Shown here: piece after piece, positions 9,180-19,005 of the stretch | Position numbering within the stretch: the first letter of the stretch is position 1 | How the letters are laid out: each line of letters begins with the position of its first letter | Assembly (NCBI GenBank): GCA_031272075.1 | Contig: JAISUK010000079.1 | Location: 1-47,742, forward strand | Source of the DNA: Dysgonamonadaceae bacterium | Lineage (GTDB): Bacteria > Bacteroidota > Bacteroidia > Bacteroidales > Azobacteroidaceae | DNA length: 47,742 bases | Reading direction: 5' to 3' | Program-made: the position numbers and the translations under genes | Notes under the pieces: model-generated | The model's input: the letters and a program-made list of their open reading frames with translations, nothing else | What the model was told of the DNA's origin: nothing | The model's database searches: none

Positions 9180-12100
9180 TTAAAATAATAACGACATGCC
9201 GAATTGCACTCTCCGGGCAAACGGATAGTCGATTCCCCGCTCACGCTTGATGGAAGAGAAATAGCAAATGTCCGACATATTGACATTCAGCCGGATGGTC
9301 TCCAAGCCCAGCCGGTGCACAAACGGTGTGTGCCAGTTGTATTGCAGGTTGGCGCTCTGAAATTCCAGCACGTCATCGTCCATCACGAAACGCGAACTCA
9401 TCCTGGTGGAGGTATTGCTGTACCCCTTGAAGAATTTGATATCTCCGGGTTTTTGCCATCGATCGGAGAACACCCTGCGGTCAACATTATACAGCTGTAT
9501 TTGCGAATTGGCGATTTCTACTTTGTTGACCAGTGTCTGGTTGTATGCCTGTCCGCCCCAGCGGTATGCAAACGACAGGTTTACGGAGAAATCCCTGTAA
9601 GAAAACAGCGAACTGATGTTTCCCCAATATTTCTGTTCGTCGTCGCCAAAATACTGTTTGGCGGCAGCGCGCCATTCGTAGGTAACGTTTCCGTTTTCGT
9701 CAAGGAACATTTCCTGGCCGGTACTGGGGTCGATGCCCAGCGACGGCACGGCATAGATGGCATTTTGTGAGCGTCCTTCGTAGAGTAGCAGATTTCTGTC
9801 TACATTTTCCCGTTTGGCTTCTTCCGTCTGTTTTTTTATGGCATCCGACAGTTTCACGATCTCATTGTTATTGTAAGCCAGTTTTCCGGTGATGCTCCAG
9901 CGGATATTGCGTTCGTCATTGCGAAGCAGATAACCTGTCAGCACGGCTTCAAATCCGGAACTTTTTACTTCCCCTACATTGTCGGTATATGAGGAGAATC
10001 CGGTGGAGAGCGGAATATCCATCTGCGACAACAGGTTGGAAGTATTGTTGCTGTAAATATCGAACTGTCCGGTGATGCGGCTGTTCCACAATCCCCATTC
10101 CAAGCCGACATTCACCTTATCCGAGATCTGCCACTTCAGGTTCTCATTTCCCAGTCCCATCAGTTCAGAGCCGTTCCAGATAATGTAACGCTTATCGGAA
10201 TAATATTGAAACATCATCAATGCCTGGTACGAAGAAAATTGCTGCGAACCGGTTTTTCCGAACGAAGCCTTCAATCGCAGGTTATTGATCGTTTCCGAAT
10301 CTTTCAGGAACTGCTCACGGTGCAGATTCCATCCGACCCCGGCGCTCCAGAAAGGGGCGAACTTATTCTTTTTGCCGAATTGGGAAGAACCGTCGGTACG
10401 GAACGACAGGTCGAGGTAGTAACGGTTGTCGAAAGTATAAGTAAAATTGCTTGTCAGACCGATTCGACGGGTGATGTATTCTTCGCCCGAAGGCTTTGTC
10501 CCGCTGGCATATTGGATGGCATTGCCGAAAAAGTCGAGGTCTTCGTCGGCAAAACCTTCCAATTTGACGTAATAGAGGTACGAATTTCGTTGTGAGATGG
10601 AATAATCGATTCCTCCGTAGATTTGGTGTTTTTCATTAAACGTGTTCGAGTAGTTCAACGTCAGGTTGCCATCGACTCCTGCATCCTCGCCGGTAGTATA
10701 GTCGTAGCGCCCTTTACGGAAAAAACTGTCGCCGGTATTGTAAGCATCGGTATTAAATGAAGAATGGTTGGGCGGCAGGTAATAATCACTGCTGTTGTGC
10801 TGCTTGGAAATTCCCAGCTGCCCGCGTAATTTCAAATGGTCGATTATTTTCCATTCGACCGAGAAATTATTGGTCAATGTATTGTAATTGCTCCGATTGA
10901 TGGTGTTCAGCCCTGCGTCGTAGAGCGGATTGCCTATTTTTTGCGTTCCGACTGTCCAATACTGCACATACGCCCCGGTTTCATCTTTGGGGGCATAGTA
11001 GGGATTCATATTGGCATAAGTGGAAAAATTGCCGTAACTGCTTTCCGTTCCATTGTTGTAGTCAATGATCAGTTGATTTTTGAAAATCAGGTTGTCCATG
11101 TAATAAGCAAGCACCATTGTTCCGCTGAGATTGTCTCTTTTCGATCCTTTCATTGCGCCAATGGTATTGTTGTAGCCCAGCGACAGGCTATAACGCAGAT
11201 CGTCGGCGCCGCCTTCCAGCCGAAGGTTGTAGCGTTGGCCGATACCTGCCTGCAATGGTTTGCTCAACCAGTCGGTATCGACACCCCGCAGTATGGCGGC
11301 GTACTTCTCGTTGTATTGCAATTTCAGGTCGAGATCGTTGACAGCATTGGTTTTGTCTTCATACAGTCCCACAATCTTTTCCAATTCCAGTTTCTCGGCA
11401 GCGTTGAGTAAATCGTACGACGACAGGTCGGGGATTTCCACATTGAGTCCGGCTTGGGCAGTGACCCGCAATTTCCCGACTTCGGGCGATTTGGTAGTGA
11501 TCACGATCACGCCGTTGGCGCCGCGCGAACCGTAGATGGCTGTTGCTGCAGCATCTTTCAGGATGTTGATCGAAGCAATCTCCTCGTCGTTGAAGTCCAT
11601 CAGTTTTCGGAGGGAGATTTCAAATCCGTCCATGATAACCAGCGGAGCGTTCAGTTGTTGCGATGCGCCTGCGTTTAATTCTTGCACGGACGTCGGCAGG
11701 GAAGAGTTGCCGCGGATAGTCATCTCCGGCAATTTGTTCGGGTTGCTTCCCCACTGGTTATCGATACGCACGTTGATCGACGGATCGATATTACGCAGTG
11801 TGGAGATGAGGTTTTGTCCGCGATACATCCGTAATTCCTGCTGGTTGATGGTGGACACAGCGCCGGTATAGCTTTCTCTGGGTTTCGTGAAAATGCCGGT
11901 TACCACCACATCGCCGAGTTCTACAGCAACTTCTTCGAGTGTCAGGTTGATCTTCGCGCCTGCTTTCACTTTCATCTCCACAGTCTTGAAGCCGACAAAA
12001 GAGAATACCAGTTCTTTTTCGCCCTCCAGCGGCAGTTGGAAGCGTCCGTCGACGTCGGTGAATGTGCCTTCCGTCGTTCCTTTGATCAGGATGGTTACGC

Positions 12101-12509
12101 CTGTCAATGGCGCTCCCTGCGCATCTTTCACGCTTCCGGTGACGGGAACGGACTGTGGTTGCGGATCGCCTGTCGCTTGTGGTTTCACTACAATCACATT
12201 GTCCTGAATGACGTGCGTCAGGTTGGTGCCTTTCAGACAATACTTCAAGACTTCGTCGATATTGCGGCTTGTGAAATCGACGTCTTTCACGGCTTCTTTA
12301 TTCAGATCTTCCGTATTGTACATAAATTTAAACGAGGTATGTTTTTCTATCTCCCACAAGATGTCTTTCAGGGAAGCGTTTTTCATTTTAAGTACAATCT
12401 GTCTCTCGTTTTGGGCGCAAACGGATTCGGGCACCGTCAGCAAGCCCAACAACAATACCAGCACATACGTGATTCTCTTCATAAGAATTCCCTTTAATTT
12501 TTCTCTCAT
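9180..12509 (-). CDS. SusC/RagA TonB-linked outer-membrane transporter with STN signalling domain
   Basis: This is a protein of about 1,109 residues. The frame extends to a GTG at 12515. ATGs at 12509 and 12482 are better starts, and the signal peptide lies in MKRITYVLVLLLGLL ... VCAQ. The order is an STN secretin/TonB domain (about 35-110, KNASLKDILWEIEKHTSFKF), a carboxypeptidase-like domain (about 123-200), a plug with DVVVTGIF, RGNSS and ASINILKDAAATAIYGSRGANGVIVITTK, and a 22-strand-type barrel ending MSLLF. The STN domain is the hallmark of SusC proteins that signal through FecR to an ECF sigma factor, and both are encoded just upstream. Substrate is imported with TonB energy. What is imported is not evident from the sequence. 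Confidence 0.95.
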   Translation of the reverse strand: MREKLKGILMKRITYVLVLLLGLLTVPESVCAQNERQIVLKMKNASLKDILWEIEKHTSFKFMYNTEDLNKEAVKDVDFTSRNIDEVLKYCLKGTNLTHVIQDNVIVVKPQATGDPQPQSVPVTGSVKDAQGAPLTGVTILIKGTTEGTFTDVDGRFQLPLEGEKELVFSFVGFKTVEMKVKAGAKINLTLEEVAVELGDVVVTGIFTKPRESYTGAVSTINQQELRMYRGQNLISTLRNIDPSINVRIDNQWGSNPNKLPEMTIRGNSSLPTSVQELNAGASQQLNAPLVIMDGFEISLRKLMDFNDEEIASINILKDAAATAIYGSRGANGVIVITTKSPEVGKLRVTAQAGLNVEIPDLSSYDLLNAAEKLELEKIVGLYEDKTNAVNDLDLKLQYNEKYAAILRGVDTDWLSKPLQAGIGQRYNLRLEGGADDLRYSLSLGYNNTIGAMKGSKRDNLSGTMVLAYYMDNLIFKNQLIIDYNNGTESSYGNFSTYANMNPYYAPKDETGAYVQYWTVGTQKIGNPLYDAGLNTINRSNYNTLTNNFSVEWKIIDHLKLRGQLGISKQHNSSDYYLPPNHSSFNTDAYNTGDSFFRKGRYDYTTGEDAGVDGNLTLNYSNTFNEKHQIYGGIDYSISQRNSYLYYVKLEGFADEDLDFFGNAIQYASGTKPSGEEYITRRIGLTSNFTYTFDNRYYLDLSFRTDGSSQFGKKNKFAPFWSAGVGWNLHREQFLKDSETINNLRLKASFGKTGSQQFSSYQALMMFQYYSDKRYIIWNGSELMGLGNENLKWQISDKVNVGLEWGLWNSRITGQFDIYSNNTSNLLSQMDIPLSTGFSSYTDNVGEVKSSGFEAVLTGYLLRNDERNIRWSITGKLAYNNNEIVKLSDAIKKQTEEAKRENVDRNLLLYEGRSQNAIYAVPSLGIDPSTGQEMFLDENGNVTYEWRAAAKQYFGDDEQKYWGNISSLFSYRDFSVNLSFAYRWGGQAYNQTLVNKVEIANSQIQLYNVDRRVFSDRWQKPGDIKFFKGYSNTSTRMSSRFVMDDDVLEFQSANLQYNWHTPFVHRLGLETIRLNVNMSDICYFSSIKRERGIDYPFARRVQFGMSLLF

Positions 12510-12517
12510 ATTCACTT

Positions 12518-13693
12518 CTATCTCACTTGTTTAATTTTCAACGTCCTGCCTTCCTTTTCTATATTGATTTTTCCATTTTGTTGAAAGATACGTATTATGG
12601 GATCGATCGTGTCGTAACGATTCAAATTGAAACTAAACCGCAATCCTTTCACTTCTTCGTCGGCATATTCCATTTCCACATCATACCAGCGCCCAATCAC
12701 CTGCATCAGATCGTCTAGCCGATCGTCGCGGAAGCGGAATTTTCCGTCTTTCCAGGCAGTGCTGTAACTCACATCCACCGTTGTCACCTGCGTTTCGCCG
12801 GTAGCGGCATTGTAGGCAAACTGCTCGTTCGGATTCAACAGCAGTTCTTTGCTTGCCTTGTTTGCGCGGATGGCCACCAGCCCCTCTACCAACGTTGTCC
12901 GATTCCAGGAGTTGTCGACATAAGAACTGATGTTAAACTGGGTTCCTAAGACTTTGACCTCGTAGTTTGCTGTGTGGACAATAAATGGCTTCCCTTTGTC
13001 TTTGGTTACGTGAAAATAGGCCTCGCCTTCCAGTTCTACTTCCCGTGATGCACCGGTAAAACGAACCGGAAAACGAAGCCTTGTTTCCGAATTGAGATAA
13101 ATTTGCGTGCCGTCGCTTAATTCCAGGCGGTATTCTCCTCCGCGCGGCACACGAATTTCGTTATATATCAATTCCGCTGTGGTTTTTTCCTGTGCCTCTT
13201 GATACGAAAGCAGGCGATTGCTGTTGCGGATGACGGATTGCCCTGTTCCCGCTTCGATGTCGCCCTCCACCGCTTCCAGGTCGACGATCTGTCCCGTCGA
13301 CAGCACCAATTGCGCTTTCGATGTGCCGGGAGCGCCGACGACAATTTCGGGTTCTTCATGTGTCGGACTTCCTTTGTGCTGCATGAAGTAGAAGACCGTT
13401 CCAACTACAATCAGCAGCACCGCCGCATAACGTGCGCATTGCAGCCAAAAATGCTTCCTGACACTGTGTACGCGTTTGCGTAGACAGTTGTTCCATCCCG
13501 AATGTAAATCGAAGGAATTGTATTTTTCACGCTTCTGTAACCGGGTTTCGTTGCGGGCAATTCGGTGATACAGCTGCTTGTTGGCCGGTGATTCGTTCAG
13601 CCAGGTATTCAGCCATTCTTTATCCTCCTGCGTCAGGGTTTTCGCCATCGAGGCAGCAATAATCTTCGCTATTGTAAAATGATCTATTTCCAT
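12518..13693 (-). CDS. FecR-family anti-sigma factor
   Basis: This 391-residue inner-membrane protein has an N-terminal cytoplasmic DUF4880-like region (about 1-80). One membrane segment follows (about 86-104, YAAVLLIVVGTVFYF). The periplasmic FecR domain (about 175-275) contains NEIRVPRGGEYRLELSDGTQIYLNSETRLRFP and GEAYFHVTKDKGKPFIVHT. The C-terminal DUF4974/STN-like region (about 310-391) ends NGKINIEKEGRTLKIKQV. It should bind the STN domain of the adjacent SusC and control the ECF sigma factor. Its stop lies a few bases from the SusC start, which fits one transcript or coupled translation. Confidence 0.93.
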   Translation of the reverse strand: MEIDHFTIAKIIAASMAKTLTQEDKEWLNTWLNESPANKQLYHRIARNETRLQKREKYNSFDLHSGWNNCLRKRVHSVRKHFWLQCARYAAVLLIVVGTVFYFMQHKGSPTHEEPEIVVGAPGTSKAQLVLSTGQIVDLEAVEGDIEAGTGQSVIRNSNRLLSYQEAQEKTTAELIYNEIRVPRGGEYRLELSDGTQIYLNSETRLRFPVRFTGASREVELEGEAYFHVTKDKGKPFIVHTANYEVKVLGTQFNISSYVDNSWNRTTLVEGLVAIRANKASKELLLNPNEQFAYNAATGETQVTTVDVSYSTAWKDGKFRFRDDRLDDLMQVIGRWYDVEMEYADEEVKGLRFSFNLNRYDTIDPIIRIFQQNGKINIEKEGRTLKIKQVR

Positions 13694-13763
13694 TCATCGA
13701 TCTTTTTACATATATAACACGAAAATTTAATTTTAGGGGGAATGGGATGATATTATTTTTTTA

Positions 13764-14288
13764 TTACGATAGGAAAATAAATACGAGGTAAAAATAATCT
13801 TTCAACTTAGCCCTGAGCTTCTTATAGGCAATCTTTTTCAACGTGCGCACCGAACTCTCGGCGATTCCCATCCGTTCGGCGATTTCGGCGATCTTCAACC
13901 CGTCGAGCGACAGGTCGATCACTATCCTGGTCTGTGGAGGCAACGACTCGACCGCCTGGTAAAAAATACGGTAAGCCTCCTCTTCTATCAATGTTTGAGT
14001 GAAATATGCTTCCGATTGCAACGCTTCCAGTTCTTCCATTGTCCGTTTTTCGTCGCGAATTGCATTCAAACAACTGTTTCTGACGGTGATATACAGAAAC
14101 GACTTGATTTGATAACGGTTATCAAAATTTGCTTGCCGTTCCCACAATTTCACAAAAGTTTCCTGCACAATATCGGCAGCCAAAGCATCGTCGTTTACAT
14201 ACGCCGTTGCAAATACGCACAACGCTTGATAATACGCATCAAATAATGCTTTCAACTCTTTTTCTTGTTCATTACCGTGCATTTCCAT
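13764..14288 (-). CDS. ECF RNA polymerase sigma-70 factor (FecI-like)
   Basis: A 174-residue product starts at the ATG at 14288 (MEMHGNEQEKELKAL). The frame could extend to 14336, but the extra residues are hydrophobic and unlike the family. Sigma region 2 is seen in FDAYYQALCVFATAYV and AADIVQETFVKLWE. Region 4 is seen in LPPQTRIVIDLSLDGLKIAEIAERMGIAESSVRTL, a helix-turn-helix. It heads the FecR-SusC-SusD-DUF4843-PKD locus and probably activates susC when the transporter is occupied. No primary-sigma promoter is obvious in the 70 bases upstream. Confidence 0.92.
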   Translation of the reverse strand: MEMHGNEQEKELKALFDAYYQALCVFATAYVNDDALAADIVQETFVKLWERQANFDNRYQIKSFLYITVRNSCLNAIRDEKRTMEELEALQSEAYFTQTLIEEEAYRIFYQAVESLPPQTRIVIDLSLDGLKIAEIAERMGIAESSVRTLKKIAYKKLRAKLKDYFYLVFIFLS

Positions 14289-14361
14289 AAAGTAAAAAAT
14301 AACGGGTAAAATTAATAAGTGAATCCGAATTTTCATGGATTAGTCCATTTTTTAACGCTTA

Positions 14362-16287
14362 TTAACTTTTATGGAGATAGGAAACAGCGGGAGCAGCTAA
14401 TTTGTCTCCTTCTATTTTTACCATCCCGTTGTCCGCCATAAACCGTATGGTGTCGATGATTTGGTTTTGATCGAAGGCGGCGAGTTGAGCGATCAGGTCT
14501 TCGATTCTGGTGGGCTTTTCATGGATGAGTGAGCGGATTGCTTGGCGGATTTTCAGATAAGTATGGTTGTTTAGCTGCGCTGCATTGCCGGAAGTGCAAC
14601 AGTCGCACGAGCCGCAATCTGTCGATTTCGTCTCGCCGAAATAGGAAAGCAATTGTCGACTTCGGCAGGTATGATTGTCTGAGGTATAGCGAATTACGCT
14701 ATTGATGCGCGATTCCAGCCGGTTTTTCCGTTCTTCGTATACCGACTGCGGGATGGTGAGGTATTTCTTGTCTTCGCGGTTTTGAGTGAACCGAATCATC
14801 GGTTTCGCTTTGGCGGGAATGTAATGAATGATGTTGCGGCTTGAGAGCATGGTCAAAATGTCGTACACCTGTTGAAAAGTCAGGTTACTGCGACTCGCCA
14901 GCAGATCTTCCTTGATATAGACATAGTCGGAAAACAGGCCTGTATACGAACGGAGCAGGATGCGAATCAGGTTTTCCGCATTTTCCCCGAAAGAGGCGTA
15001 GTTGTAGAGGTCATCGCGCATCACGGTAAACATCAGGCGGGATTGTTTTTCCGTCTCTTCCAGGTATTCGAGGTAGCCCGACAATTCCAACAGTTTGAGG
15101 GCGTGGTGCACCTGTGTGAAGCTGAAATGGAAGACCGTAGAAAACTCTTCCAGACTGAAGTCGTGCCCCGTATTGATGCCGGAATCGATAGCAATCTGGA
15201 AGTAGCAGCAGAGTTTTTCGTAGACATCTTTGATCAATTCACGTCCGGGAAATTCGTCCTTGACGCGCTTTTTGAGTTTTCCGTCGTCGCGTGGGGAATG
15301 GAGTGCGATGGCATACGACTGCTTGTTGTCACGTCCGGCGCGTCCGGTTTCCTGGAAATATTCTTCCAGGGAACTGGGCATTTCGTAATGGACGACGACT
15401 CGGACGTCGGGTTTGTCGATCCCCATGCCGAAAGCATTGGTGCAGACGATGATTCTACATTCGTCGCGTGTCCAGCGGTTTTGTTTCGCGATTTTCTCAT
15501 CGCCGGTCAAGCCTGCATGGAAATAATCGGCGTTGATACCTTGAAGCGACAATTCGTTTGCGAGCGCTTTCGTCTGCTTACGGCTCCGTACATAGACAAG
15601 GCCGCTCCCCTGGATTTTTCGCAGGACAGTGATAAGTTCAAACAATTTATCTTCCGTTTCCACAACGCGGTAAGCGATATTTTCTCTTTTGAAACTCTTT
15701 GAGAAGACGTTTTTTTCTTTGAAATGCAATCGGGCCTGGATGTCGTCGACCACTTCCGGCGTTGCGGTAGCTGTTAGCGCCAACACCGGGACTTCCGGCA
15801 GTCGTTTACGTAACTCCGCGATGCGGAGGTACGACGGTCTGAAATCGTATCCCCATTGCGAAATGCAGTGCGACTCATCGACTGCCAACAGGCAGACATT
15901 CATGTGGTGCAGTTTGGCGAGGAAAAGCTCCGTATCCAGTCGTTCGGGTGAGACATACAGGAATTTATAGTTTCCGAAGACGCAGTTTTCAAGGGCGACG
16001 ATCAGCTCTTGGCGGGTCATGCCCGAATGGATGTAGGTTGCCTTGATGCCGCGTTGCCGCAGGTTGTCTACCTGGTCTTTCATCAAGGCGATCAACGGCG
16101 TCACCACCAGGCAAATCCCTTCTTTCATCATGGTCGGCACTTGGAAAGTGATGGATTTCCCTCCTCCGGTCGGCATCAGGCCGAGGGTATCCCGCCCATC
16201 GAAAACCGAAGCGATGATATCTTCTTGTAACGAGCGGAAAGAGGCGTATCCCCAATATTGCTGAAGTACCTGCTGAAAACGATTCAT
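14362..16287 (-). CDS. recQ: ATP-dependent DNA helicase RecQ
   Basis: The product has 641 residues from the ATG at 16287 (MNRFQQVLQQYWGY). Six more codons are open upstream. Superfamily 2 motifs are clear: Walker A LMPTGGGKS, motif II AVDESH (DESH in place of the usual DEAH), motif III TATATPEV and motif VI QETGRAGRD. The RecQ-C-terminal zinc site is CRSRQLLSYFG followed by DCGSCDCC. A winged-helix region follows, and the protein ends without a recognisable HRDC domain, so it is a short RecQ. It unwinds recombination and replication intermediates. It lies immediately downstream of recJ, its usual functional partner in RecF-pathway end resection. Confidence 0.95.
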   Translation of the reverse strand: MNRFQQVLQQYWGYASFRSLQEDIIASVFDGRDTLGLMPTGGGKSITFQVPTMMKEGICLVVTPLIALMKDQVDNLRQRGIKATYIHSGMTRQELIVALENCVFGNYKFLYVSPERLDTELFLAKLHHMNVCLLAVDESHCISQWGYDFRPSYLRIAELRKRLPEVPVLALTATATPEVVDDIQARLHFKEKNVFSKSFKRENIAYRVVETEDKLFELITVLRKIQGSGLVYVRSRKQTKALANELSLQGINADYFHAGLTGDEKIAKQNRWTRDECRIIVCTNAFGMGIDKPDVRVVVHYEMPSSLEEYFQETGRAGRDNKQSYAIALHSPRDDGKLKKRVKDEFPGRELIKDVYEKLCCYFQIAIDSGINTGHDFSLEEFSTVFHFSFTQVHHALKLLELSGYLEYLEETEKQSRLMFTVMRDDLYNYASFGENAENLIRILLRSYTGLFSDYVYIKEDLLASRSNLTFQQVYDILTMLSSRNIIHYIPAKAKPMIRFTQNREDKKYLTIPQSVYEERKNRLESRINSVIRYTSDNHTCRSRQLLSYFGETKSTDCGSCDCCTSGNAAQLNNHTYLKIRQAIRSLIHEKPTRIEDLIAQLAAFDQNQIIDTIRFMADNGMVKIEGDKLAAPAVSYLHKS

Positions 16288-16337
16288 GTTAAAGTTTAAT
16301 TGCATTTCCCAATAGAAGGAGAACCGCGATTCACCTG

Positions 16338-18071
16338 CTATTGTTGATAATTCGTACGTATGTCTTTAATCATTAACTGAATGGAGGTATTATTATTATA
16401 GGTGTTCTCTTCCACTGTGTAACAAATATCAAACGATTCGCCTGTCTTGATGTGGTCGCTGAAACGGTACATCCCAAAAGCAATGGCCGAGATGGCCGTG
16501 TCCACCGAATCGTCTATCAGGTCGAGTTTGATATGTTCCAGTTCTTTTCCTACCAATTTGCTGGTACCGAAATCTTTCACCCCCGAAGTATAAAACACCG
16601 GCTTCTGATTTTCCGGTCCGAAAGGATTCATCCGCTTCAGATCCATGACGAGCTTGTGGTCAATCTCGCTGAACCGGATTTTCATGTCGATATCCAATGT
16701 CTGAACCATCTGTTCTTCAATCATGTGTGCGTCAGCAAACGATTCGAGCCGTTGCTTCAGCACTTCCAGGTTCTCTTCCCGCAAGGTCATGCCTGCAGCG
16801 TAGGTATGCCCGCCGAAATTTTCCAACAGGTCTTTGCAGGATTCAATCGCCTTGTAGATGTCAAAACCTGTGACTGAACGCGCCGAACCGGTGATGAAGC
16901 CGTTGGATTCCGCCAACACGATCGCCGGTTTGTAATAGCGCTCCGCCAGGCGGGAGGCGACAATGCCGATGACGCCCTTGTGCCAGTCGCGATTGAAGAC
17001 AACGATGATTTTCTTTTCGACGATGGCCGGGTCTATTTCGATGATGGCATTGGCTTCGTCGGTAGTCTTCTTGTCCAATTCCCTTCGGTCGTCGTTGTAC
17101 TGGTCGATGTTTTCACTTTTTATTTTTGCCGTAGCAAAGTCTTTAGACAAAAGCAGATCGACAGCTTCTTTCCCGTTCATCATCCGTCCCGAAGCATTGA
17201 TCCTCGGACCGATTTTAAACACGATGTCGCTCATGGAGATTTCTTTTCCCGTCAGTCCGCAGACATCAATGATGCCTTTCAGTCCTTTGCTGGGATTGTG
17301 ATTCAACTGTTTCAACCCATAGGCCGCCATGATCCGGTTCTCGCCGGTAATAGGGACAATATCCGATGCAATGCTGACGGCGACCAGATCGAGGAGGTTT
17401 TTCAGCCGCGAGAACTCAATGCCGTTGCTCAAAGCGAAAGCCTGCATGAATTTAAAGCCGACGCCGCAGCCGGAGAGATGCTCGTAGGGATAATGCGAAT
17501 CGATGCGTTTGGCATCCAGAATCGCCACTGCATCGGGAAGCACTTCGTCAGGCATGTGGTGGTCGCAGACGATAAAATCGATCCCCAGCGATTTGGCATA
17601 AGCAATCTTTTCGATGGCCTTGATGCCGCAGTCAAGCGCAATAATCAGCGAAACACCGGTCTCTTTGGCATATTCGATTCCTTTGTTGGAAATGCCGTAA
17701 CCTTCGTCATAACGGTCAGGAATGTAGTAATCGAGGTTGGATTTCCAACTGTTTTGTTCCAGGAATTTGTATACCAACGAAACAGCAGTAGTGCCGTCCA
17801 CGTCGTAATCGCCGTAGATCATGATTCGTTCTTTATTCCCTAAAGCCCTGTTCAGACGATCGACAGCCAGTTGCATATCCGGAAACAGAAACGGATCGTA
17901 CAGATCCCTTAAATTCGGATTCAAAAACTGTTGGACATCTTTGTCGGTCGTAATTCCCCTTTGTACCATCAATAGACCTACTGCGGGCGACAAGCCGAAT
18001 CGTTCAGCAATTCTGTCGCGCCGTATCAGTTGCTCTTGTGTAGGGGATTGGTAATTCCATTTGTTTGTCAT
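16338..18071 (-). CDS. recJ: Single-stranded-DNA-specific exonuclease RecJ
   Basis: This 577-residue protein belongs to the DHH phosphoesterase family. Metal and catalytic motifs are DYDVDG (88-93), DCG (147-149) and DHH (170-172). They are followed by the GCGVGFK region (about 201-207), the DHHA1 domain with FGGHTYAAGM, and the C-terminal OB-fold. Length and order are normal for RecJ. It degrades single-stranded DNA 5' to 3' in RecF-type recombination and mismatch repair. The gene is divergent from tsaC across a 356-bp region and is followed by recQ 50 bases later, so the two are probably one operon. Confidence 0.96.
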   Translation of the reverse strand: MTNKWNYQSPTQEQLIRRDRIAERFGLSPAVGLLMVQRGITTDKDVQQFLNPNLRDLYDPFLFPDMQLAVDRLNRALGNKERIMIYGDYDVDGTTAVSLVYKFLEQNSWKSNLDYYIPDRYDEGYGISNKGIEYAKETGVSLIIALDCGIKAIEKIAYAKSLGIDFIVCDHHMPDEVLPDAVAILDAKRIDSHYPYEHLSGCGVGFKFMQAFALSNGIEFSRLKNLLDLVAVSIASDIVPITGENRIMAAYGLKQLNHNPSKGLKGIIDVCGLTGKEISMSDIVFKIGPRINASGRMMNGKEAVDLLLSKDFATAKIKSENIDQYNDDRRELDKKTTDEANAIIEIDPAIVEKKIIVVFNRDWHKGVIGIVASRLAERYYKPAIVLAESNGFITGSARSVTGFDIYKAIESCKDLLENFGGHTYAAGMTLREENLEVLKQRLESFADAHMIEEQMVQTLDIDMKIRFSEIDHKLVMDLKRMNPFGPENQKPVFYTSGVKDFGTSKLVGKELEHIKLDLIDDSVDTAISAIAFGMYRFSDHIKTGESFDICYTVEENTYNNNTSIQLMIKDIRTNYQQ

Positions 18072-18427
18072 TATATATTGTTTTTCTTTTTTTTTGCGTA
18101 CTCAAACCGGTATGTCAAAGAAGCGATCTGGCTATCTTTTACCGGCGTTATTTAAAACAGTTATCGTAATTCATCCAAAGACAACCATTTAAAAACAACC
18201 ATGCAGGTTCTATTGCGAAGCTACGTTTATATTAACGATCGAATACAAACCTTATTTTATAAATGAAAGGGTAAAGTTAATGATTAATCATGAATATGTG
18301 ATTAATTTTTCTAAATATTTTTATATTGATTACATTTGCACTCTGAATTGAAGTAAATAATTCGTGAAATTAACAGAAAAATCTCGGATGAAGAGCATGC
18401 GAGCGTATCATATAACCGATTGTTGTC
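18072..18427. other. Divergent intergenic region between recJ and tsaC
   Basis: These 356 AT-rich bases separate the minus-strand recJ-recQ pair from the plus-strand tsaC operon. The only element I can support is the tsaC promoter near 18307-18338. A poly-T/C tract next to the recJ start (about 18080-18095) is the other notable composition feature. I see no small ORF or RNA gene. Confidence 0.6.
18307..18338 (+). promoter_or_regulatory. Putative promoter of the tsaC-sugar transferase-clc-fmt operon
   Basis: TACATTTG (18331-18338) matches the Bacteroidetes -7 element TAnnTTTG. TTTT (18307-18310) lies at a 20-base spacing in the -33 position, where TTTG is the consensus. The tsaC start follows about 90 bases downstream. 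Confidence 0.45.
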
Positions 18428-18991
18428 ATGGAAGAAGAAGTTAAACGAGCCTGCGCGGTACTGGCCAAGGGAGGCGTCATCCTTTACCCGACCGACACGG
18501 TGTGGGGGATTGGGTGCGATGCTACCGACATCGATGCCGTCAGGAGAGTGTATGAAATCAAACAGCGCGACGACGCCAAATCGATGCTCGTGCTGATTGA
18601 TTCGGCGGAACACCTTGCGCATTATGTGGAAGCATTGCCGGCAATCGCGATGGAGTTAGTGACGGTGTCGGAAAATCCTTTGACGGTCATTTACGAAGGC
18701 GCCCGCAACCTGGCGTCCAACCTGATTGCCGCCGATGGCACTATCGGAATCCGTGTGACGAACGAAGATTTCTCACATGCACTCTGTCGACGCTTCCGCA
18801 AACCGGTCGTGTCCACTTCGGCCAACCTGAGCGGGGCACCGTCTCCGGCCACTTTTGCGGAAATTGATGCCGCAATCATCCAAGCCGTCGATTATGTGGT
18901 GAATTATCGCAGAGACGATCTGCGGCGCGCGCGACCATCATCCATCATCAAATTGGGAAACAAAGGAGAAATCCAAATCATCAGGCAGTAG
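18428..18991 (+). CDS. tsaC: L-threonylcarbamoyladenylate synthase (Sua5/YciO/YrdC family)
   Basis: A YrdC-like protein of 187 residues that fills almost the whole chain. The conserved N-terminal site is GGVILYPTDTVWGIGCDA, followed by YEIKQRDDAKSMLVL. The nucleotide-binding end contains TIGIRV and RRFRKPVVSTSANLSGAPSPATFAEI. It makes threonylcarbamoyl-AMP, the activated donor for t6A37 on ANN-decoding tRNAs. It is the short TsaC/YrdC-type form, without the extra C-terminal Sua5 domain. It leads a plus-strand run of four closely spaced genes. Confidence 0.93.
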   Translation: MEEEVKRACAVLAKGGVILYPTDTVWGIGCDATDIDAVRRVYEIKQRDDAKSMLVLIDSAEHLAHYVEALPAIAMELVTVSENPLTVIYEGARNLASNLIAADGTIGIRVTNEDFSHALCRRFRKPVVSTSANLSGAPSPATFAEIDAAIIQAVDYVVNYRRDDLRRARPSSIIKLGNKGEIQIIRQ

Positions 18992-19005
18992 TAAAGCAGA
19001 AAGGT

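Noticed and set aside
18311..18622. A 103-codon minus-strand frame over the start of tsaC
   Set aside because: It is an antisense shadow that runs through the tsaC promoter, and its ending is AT-rich and not protein-like.
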